DNA of 64,000 nucleotides from the NCBI GenBank assembly GCA_044358835.1, contig JBIKNF010000010.1:1-64000 (forward strand), written 5' to 3'. Source of the DNA: JAJTHC01 sp044358835 (GTDB taxonomy: Bacteria > Cyanobacteriota > Vampirovibrionia > Vampirovibrionales > JAJTHC01). Positions within the stretch are counted from its first letter, which is position 1. Each line of letters starts with the position of its first letter. Below the pieces are notes generated by a model that was given only the letters and a program-made list of their open reading frames with translations, made no database searches and was not told where the DNA came from. A program made the position numbers and the translations under genes. Positions 60,615-64,000 of this stretch are shown here, piece by piece.

Positions 60615-61066
60615 TACCAATTATAGTGTTTTATACATAAGAAGTGGTAGACTTGAGAATTATTGTATTTTGGATTTTTATCTCCGTTTAACGCTGGTGC
60701 TTGGGGGTCTTTGTGCCGCCAAACCGCCATAGGCGGTCTACATGTTAGCTTGTCTGATAAATAAGGAGATTGCTCACAACCCCCAAAGGCGGTTCAAGGA
60801 GGGGGAAATGAGGGAGGACGTATTGCGTTTCTCCTCCCTCATTTCCCCCTCCTTGAAAATCCACCCCCTTTTGACCCACCTCGTCGCATCATTCTCGTTG
60901 CACGACGTCCGCAAAATCGCTCGGGGATTCGCAGTGCGCTCACCCGCTCGGATTTAGTGCTTGGACGCCTGCTTGTGCAACGAGTTTAAACATACCACTT
61001 TTTAGGTAAAAAATACTATATATAGTATTCGAAAGACAGAGGTAGGCATGGGCATCTCGACTTATT
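60613..61066. repeat. Repeat family B copy 2 with 26-bp perfect hairpin
   Basis: In this 450-bp gap, arms 60793-60818 and 60832-60857 form a perfect 26-bp stem with a 13-base loop; one arm is almost pure purine. The reverse complement carries ATTTTGCGGACG, GTGGG, the hairpin and CCGCCTTT in the same order as bases 1-110. Fragments of repeat family A stand on both sides (TACCAATTATAGTGTTTTAT near 60615 and TATAGTATTCGAAAGACAG near 61021). Confidence 0.7.
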
Positions 61067-62422
61067 TTAGAAGCCTTGGTTTTCTGTGGTACTTATATGT
61101 TGCAACAGTTCATAACAATTGCGTACTTCTTCGCTCAACTGGGTGGGGATTAGAATTGACACCCGCAATAAGTATGTTTCGTTGTGGTGGGTAATCCGCA
61201 ACAATTGATTGGGTTTAATCCCTGCTGGGATGCTGATATGACCCAAGCTCTGTTCTTGAGTCCCCTGCTGGGGGAGTAACACGTCTTTTTCAGTCCCCAG
61301 CACCGCTTCCCAGACTTCTAGCATTAACGGGAGTTCAGGGGGTTGAGCAGTCGTTTTTTCAACCGTGGATTTCGCTGAAGCAGACGAAGACGTTCGCCGT
61401 GTTTGAGAAGAAGCTTGCTTTGAAACAAAAGAGTTTGCTTGCTTAGCCCCCTCTTCATTGGGCGACTTGTGCTGAAAAGACGACACGGTAGAATCTTGCC
61501 CTTCAACAGCATTGGCACAGTCCTCTTCCCGATCCTGTTCAATAAGGTCTTCCCCTTCCGTGTTGGTTTCGTTTGAAAGGTCATCGTCTTCTGTAGAAGT
61601 CTGCACTTGTGGAGGTCGATTTGGTTTTGGGGAATCCCCCACGCTGAACCAGCTTATTCCACTGGGGTTTACTTTTTCAACCTGTAGATTAAGTAAAATG
61701 CTATTGTTAATGGCCAGTTTTAAAACGCACGCATTACTGTGATCAGGGATGACTCCAAAGGGTACCTGCACATGTTGTAAAATAGTTCCCGTGTAATAAT
61801 TCACACACTTAAATAAAACCCCTTTTTGTGCCGCTTGCTGCCGTTGTTTTGCGGTGGGTTCCCACGTGGCATGCCACGTATTGGGCTTGGATTCCACGAC
61901 ATAAAGCGTGTACCATTTTTTCCAAAACATGGGTTTAGAAGGCACTGCAATAAAAGGTTCGCTTGTTTCAAGGGGCTTACTCGGGTGATTCTTCCCCGTG
62001 TGATGCGTGTTTCTGTGCTTGGGGTTTGAAACTTGCACGGCTTTTTCGCCATGTGTAGTTTTACTGGGGGAAGTGTGAGGGTGACGCTCTTTGCCCCCTT
62101 CTTTAGAAGCGGCTTTTTTTGTTTTGGCCTGATGCGTACTCACCCGTTGCTTAACGGCGTCAATCACGCTTTGCAACTGTTCGTCATAGTACTGCTTTTT
62201 ACCGGGGTGATTCAAAATCGTATAGGCCAAAAGGACGCTTTTAAAAATTTCCGTGGCTTCTTCACGTAATTCAGGCGCCACCACGTCAGGATGCGTCGTT
62301 TTCACTAAGCCTCTATACGCCTTACGCACTTCGCTCAGCGAGGCATAATTTTCAAGCCCAAGTACCTTGTAGTAGTTGACAAGCGTTCCTGAATTAAAAA
62401 CGGTATCCTTTTGACGAGCCAT
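61067..62422 (-). CDS. Atypical J-domain protein
   Basis: This 451-residue protein starts with a J domain (about 15-85: NYYKVLGLENYASLSEVRKAYRGLVKTTHPD, with the essential HPD, then YYDEQLQS). It should stimulate DnaK ATPase. A basic, His/Ser/Lys-rich linker follows to 150, then an unfamiliar beta region at about 165-255 (FWKKWYTLYVVESKPNTWHATW) and a disordered acidic and Ser-rich block at about 260-375. The C-terminus (GHISIPAGIKPNQLLRITHHN) resembles the peptide-binding fold of DnaJ CTD. Cys-rich zinc and Gly/Phe regions are absent. It is not in the dnaK operon. Confidence 0.8.
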   Translation of the reverse strand: MARQKDTVFNSGTLVNYYKVLGLENYASLSEVRKAYRGLVKTTHPDVVAPELREEATEIFKSVLLAYTILNHPGKKQYYDEQLQSVIDAVKQRVSTHQAKTKKAASKEGGKERHPHTSPSKTTHGEKAVQVSNPKHRNTHHTGKNHPSKPLETSEPFIAVPSKPMFWKKWYTLYVVESKPNTWHATWEPTAKQRQQAAQKGVLFKCVNYYTGTILQHVQVPFGVIPDHSNACVLKLAINNSILLNLQVEKVNPSGISWFSVGDSPKPNRPPQVQTSTEDDDLSNETNTEGEDLIEQDREEDCANAVEGQDSTVSSFQHKSPNEEGAKQANSFVSKQASSQTRRTSSSASAKSTVEKTTAQPPELPLMLEVWEAVLGTEKDVLLPQQGTQEQSLGHISIPAGIKPNQLLRITHHNETYLLRVSILIPTQLSEEVRNCYELLQHISTTENQGF

Positions 62423-62460
62423 TGTTCGTTGTCCTTAGAGTCGTCTACATTTCTAAAATA

Positions 62461-62610
62461 TATAGTGTTCGAAAGATGAAACAGGCGATGAGGCTATTCT
62501 AGGAGCCTAGATTTTTTTGTGCGGGCGTGTACATAAACGTACATAACCAAGCAAAAAAATCGTAGCGACAACGAAGAGACCATAGACCGTTTTATCTAGC
62601 GGATACTATA
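62461..62610. repeat. Repeat family A, full copy (150 bp)
   Basis: TATAGTGTTCGAAAGATGAA at the left and ATCTAGCGGATACTATA at the right form imperfect inverted ends. The centre holds TAGGAGCCTAGA, an ACATAAACGTACATAA core and the GCGACAACGAAGAGACC block. It is the twin of 55821-55970 and stands just upstream of the J-domain gene, where it might influence its promoter. Confidence 0.8.
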
Positions 62611-62682
62611 GTATGTTGGATGGCATAACAACAGAGCTAGCCATCACCTTGAAAATTCGTCCAAATAAAGTGCTTTAAAAAC

Positions 62683-63468
62683 TTACTTCATGGGCAGAAT
62701 CGGAAAAAGCATTAACCATACACCCATCAACAATAAAAGCCACCCACTGGCTTGCTGTAATCGTTCCAACCACAATGATTCTAGGCGTTGTTGTAAAACA
62801 GGTAAAATAAACGGCAACACTAAAAACAAGACCCCTTGGCCAACGCTGTACATCACAATACTGAATAGACTCACCGCAGGGTGGGGGCTATGTAATAAAA
62901 GTACCGTCAATGCCAATAAAAACGGCGTACTACAAGGTGAAAGAATAAAAGCGTAACTGACGCCTAATAGCAAGGGCTTTAGTGCTTCAAGCCAAGGGAT
63001 TTGACTCAATTTAAAAAGCCCTTGCGTCGCATTTTGAAACTGAAAAGACGCTTGCCATTTCTGAAGGATAGACAATCCCAAAAGAAAGGTGAAGGCGCCT
63101 GCAAGCACCCATACCCACGGTTGATTCCATGCCCCAAACATCACCCAACGTAACTGCAACGCCATAAAACCCAATACAGTCAACGCGAGCACCATGCCTG
63201 TGGTAAATAAAAGACTTAAGTGCAAATAGCGACGAAACCCCTTTAAGCGTTCTTGAAAATCAGGCGAAGCGTGCGTGCGTTCATTTAAAGGCGATTCCCC
63301 AAATAGGTAGAGCCCCCACAACGGTAGAATACTTACGGTGCAAGGATTTAACGTATTCAGCACACCTAACAAAAATGCAAACAAAGGCGACCACCACCCC
63401 AAGGGATGCCCCTGCACCCAGCTCATGGCTTCATGCCCCACCCCTTCTAAAAAAGAAAGGAACATCAT
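62683..63468 (-). CDS. CcdA/DsbD-type membrane thiol electron carrier
   Basis: This 261-residue polytopic membrane protein of the CcdA/DsbD transmembrane family carries electrons from cytoplasmic thioredoxin to the periplasm. Six hydrophobic segments are seen. The first contains GVLNTLNPCTVSILPLW (the Asn-Pro-Cys signature), and a later one contains YAFILSPCSTPFLLAL near residue 175 (the second Pro-Cys). The two cysteines are the redox pair. Its start overlaps the stop of the thioredoxin-like lipoprotein gene (TAATG), so the two form a co-translated pair, the usual partner being an extracytoplasmic thioredoxin. Confidence 0.88.
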   Translation of the reverse strand: MMFLSFLEGVGHEAMSWVQGHPLGWWSPLFAFLLGVLNTLNPCTVSILPLWGLYLFGESPLNERTHASPDFQERLKGFRRYLHLSLLFTTGMVLALTVLGFMALQLRWVMFGAWNQPWVWVLAGAFTFLLGLSILQKWQASFQFQNATQGLFKLSQIPWLEALKPLLLGVSYAFILSPCSTPFLLALTVLLLHSPHPAVSLFSIVMYSVGQGVLFLVLPFILPVLQQRLESLWLERLQQASGWLLLLMGVWLMLFPILPMK

Positions 63469-64000
63469 TACTGGCAGCCTAATAGGCTATTGGGATTCGG
63501 CATGACTTTAGGCCGTTGTTCGGGTGCAAGCTGTATTTTTTTGAATGCTTCATGTAAGTACTCCACTTTCTGATTCCCTGCCAGAACAGAAGAAACCGAC
63601 CCGCCTTTGGCAATAAAAATTAAAGTAGGGGTAACTACAGGAGCGTAGGCCGACATTAGGGCATCGTAATGTTTAAGGCCTAAAGAGCATTGCGGTTTAT
63701 GGTTAAGGTTTAAATCCAAAACGGGGATTTCAAGATACGTTTTTCTCACTTGCGCCAAAATAGGTTTTAAGACTTGACATTCCGCACATAAATCAGCGGT
63801 AACGGTTAAAAGCAAAGGGCTTTCACTTAAAAAGGGTATTAAGCTTACGGCTTGTGCGGGGAGCACATTTTGAGCGAAGGTGATTTTTTCTTCACCAGGG
63901 CGAGTCACCGATTCGCTATGCTCAAGGGGAGGCGGTGTGCATCCGCCGAGAGGGGTCATTGCTAGTGCTACGCAAGCAATGCTCAAAATCTTGAAAGGCT
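63468..64000 (-). CDS. Thioredoxin-like lipoprotein, 5' end beyond the window
   Basis: This is a partial gene. The frame runs to the window edge without a stop, so its true start is probably outside; an internal TTG at 63986 is unlikely. A hydrophobic signal segment ends in the lipobox PLGGC. The mature part has a thioredoxin fold with an active-site pair in TADLCAECQVLKPIL and the conserved cis-proline region VVTPTLIFI. The unusual active-site spacing Cys-Ala-Glu-Cys fits a CxxC redox protein. It is the likely partner that receives electrons from the CcdA-like protein encoded next to it. The target of the pair (cytochrome maturation or disulfide repair) is unknown. Confidence 0.8.
   Translation of the reverse strand, partial: PFKILSIACVALAMTPLGGCTPPPLEHSESVTRPGEEKITFAQNVLPAQAVSLIPFLSESPLLLTVTADLCAECQVLKPILAQVRKTYLEIPVLDLNLNHKPQCSLGLKHYDALMSAYAPVVTPTLIFIAKGGSVSSVLAGNQKVEYLHEAFKKIQLAPEQRPKVMPNPNSLLGCQ

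Overview
The window looks like a bacterial chromosome segment, most consistent with a non-photosynthetic relative of cyanobacteria (Vampirovibrionia/Melainabacteria). This is inferred from three things: a short principal sigma factor sitting next to a group-2-type sigma factor, a family of ~110-residue coiled-coil proteins of a type I associate with that lineage, and the general gene mix. No database search was possible, so the placement is tentative. Almost everything is chromosomal housekeeping or cell-surface biology. There is no plasmid, phage, transposase or CRISPR array, but the intergenic spaces hold several families of palindromic repeats.

Layout. 0-9.3 kb: ileS(-), an M48 peptidase, a small coiled-coil protein, a zinc alcohol dehydrogenase, an RgpF-like glycan protein, an unknown gene interrupted by a 13-C run, and mutY(-). 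9.3-14.1 kb: ndh(-), then a GtrA / GT39-GT83 / GT2 surface-glycosylation cassette and a 199-bp MITE-like element. 14.2-21.7 kb: an M55 aminopeptidase(-) and a type IV pilus block (lipoprotein, secretin PilQ with a long Ala-Gly tetrapeptide tract, PilB, PilC). 22-29 kb: dnaK, YggT, two more small coiled-coil proteins, a prepilin-like protein, a Kef-type antiporter and tRNA-Arg. 29-35.5 kb: two unknown genes with radA, a tandem pair of WYL-type regulators, a membrane protein and a prepilin. 35.5-40 kb (all minus): an HERAH-motif protein, a hypothetical, an alternative sigma factor whose N-terminal codons contain pentanucleotide repeats, and rpoD. 40.4-50.1 kb: dnaG, a RelA/SpoT-like protein and a chemotaxis operon cheA-cheW-cheB-cheR-cheY-cheX-cheY. 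50.4-55.7 kb: a thermonuclease, the 2-oxoacid:ferredoxin oxidoreductase korAB and an AMIN-domain envelope protein. 56-60.6 kb: a hypothetical, recN, nadK and recO. 61-64 kb: an unusual J-domain protein, a CcdA-like membrane protein and a thioredoxin-like lipoprotein cut by the window edge.

How it fits together. PilQ/PilB/PilC, the prepilins and the chemosensory operon could form a surface-motility programme, since no flagellar or receptor genes are seen; GtrA with its glycosyltransferases would decorate the surface. KorAB and Ndh feed electrons into metabolism, and RecN/RecO/RadA/MutY handle repair.

The most striking observation is a likely phase-variable sigma factor (37558-38847). Eight TTGGG and four ACTGG units lie inside its reading frame, and both alternative frames hit a stop immediately after the tract. 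Its region 4.2 recognition helix also differs from that of the neighbouring rpoD. Two further homopolymer tracts (C13 in an unknown gene, G10 in front of ndh) suggest that simple-repeat switching may be a wider theme in this genome.
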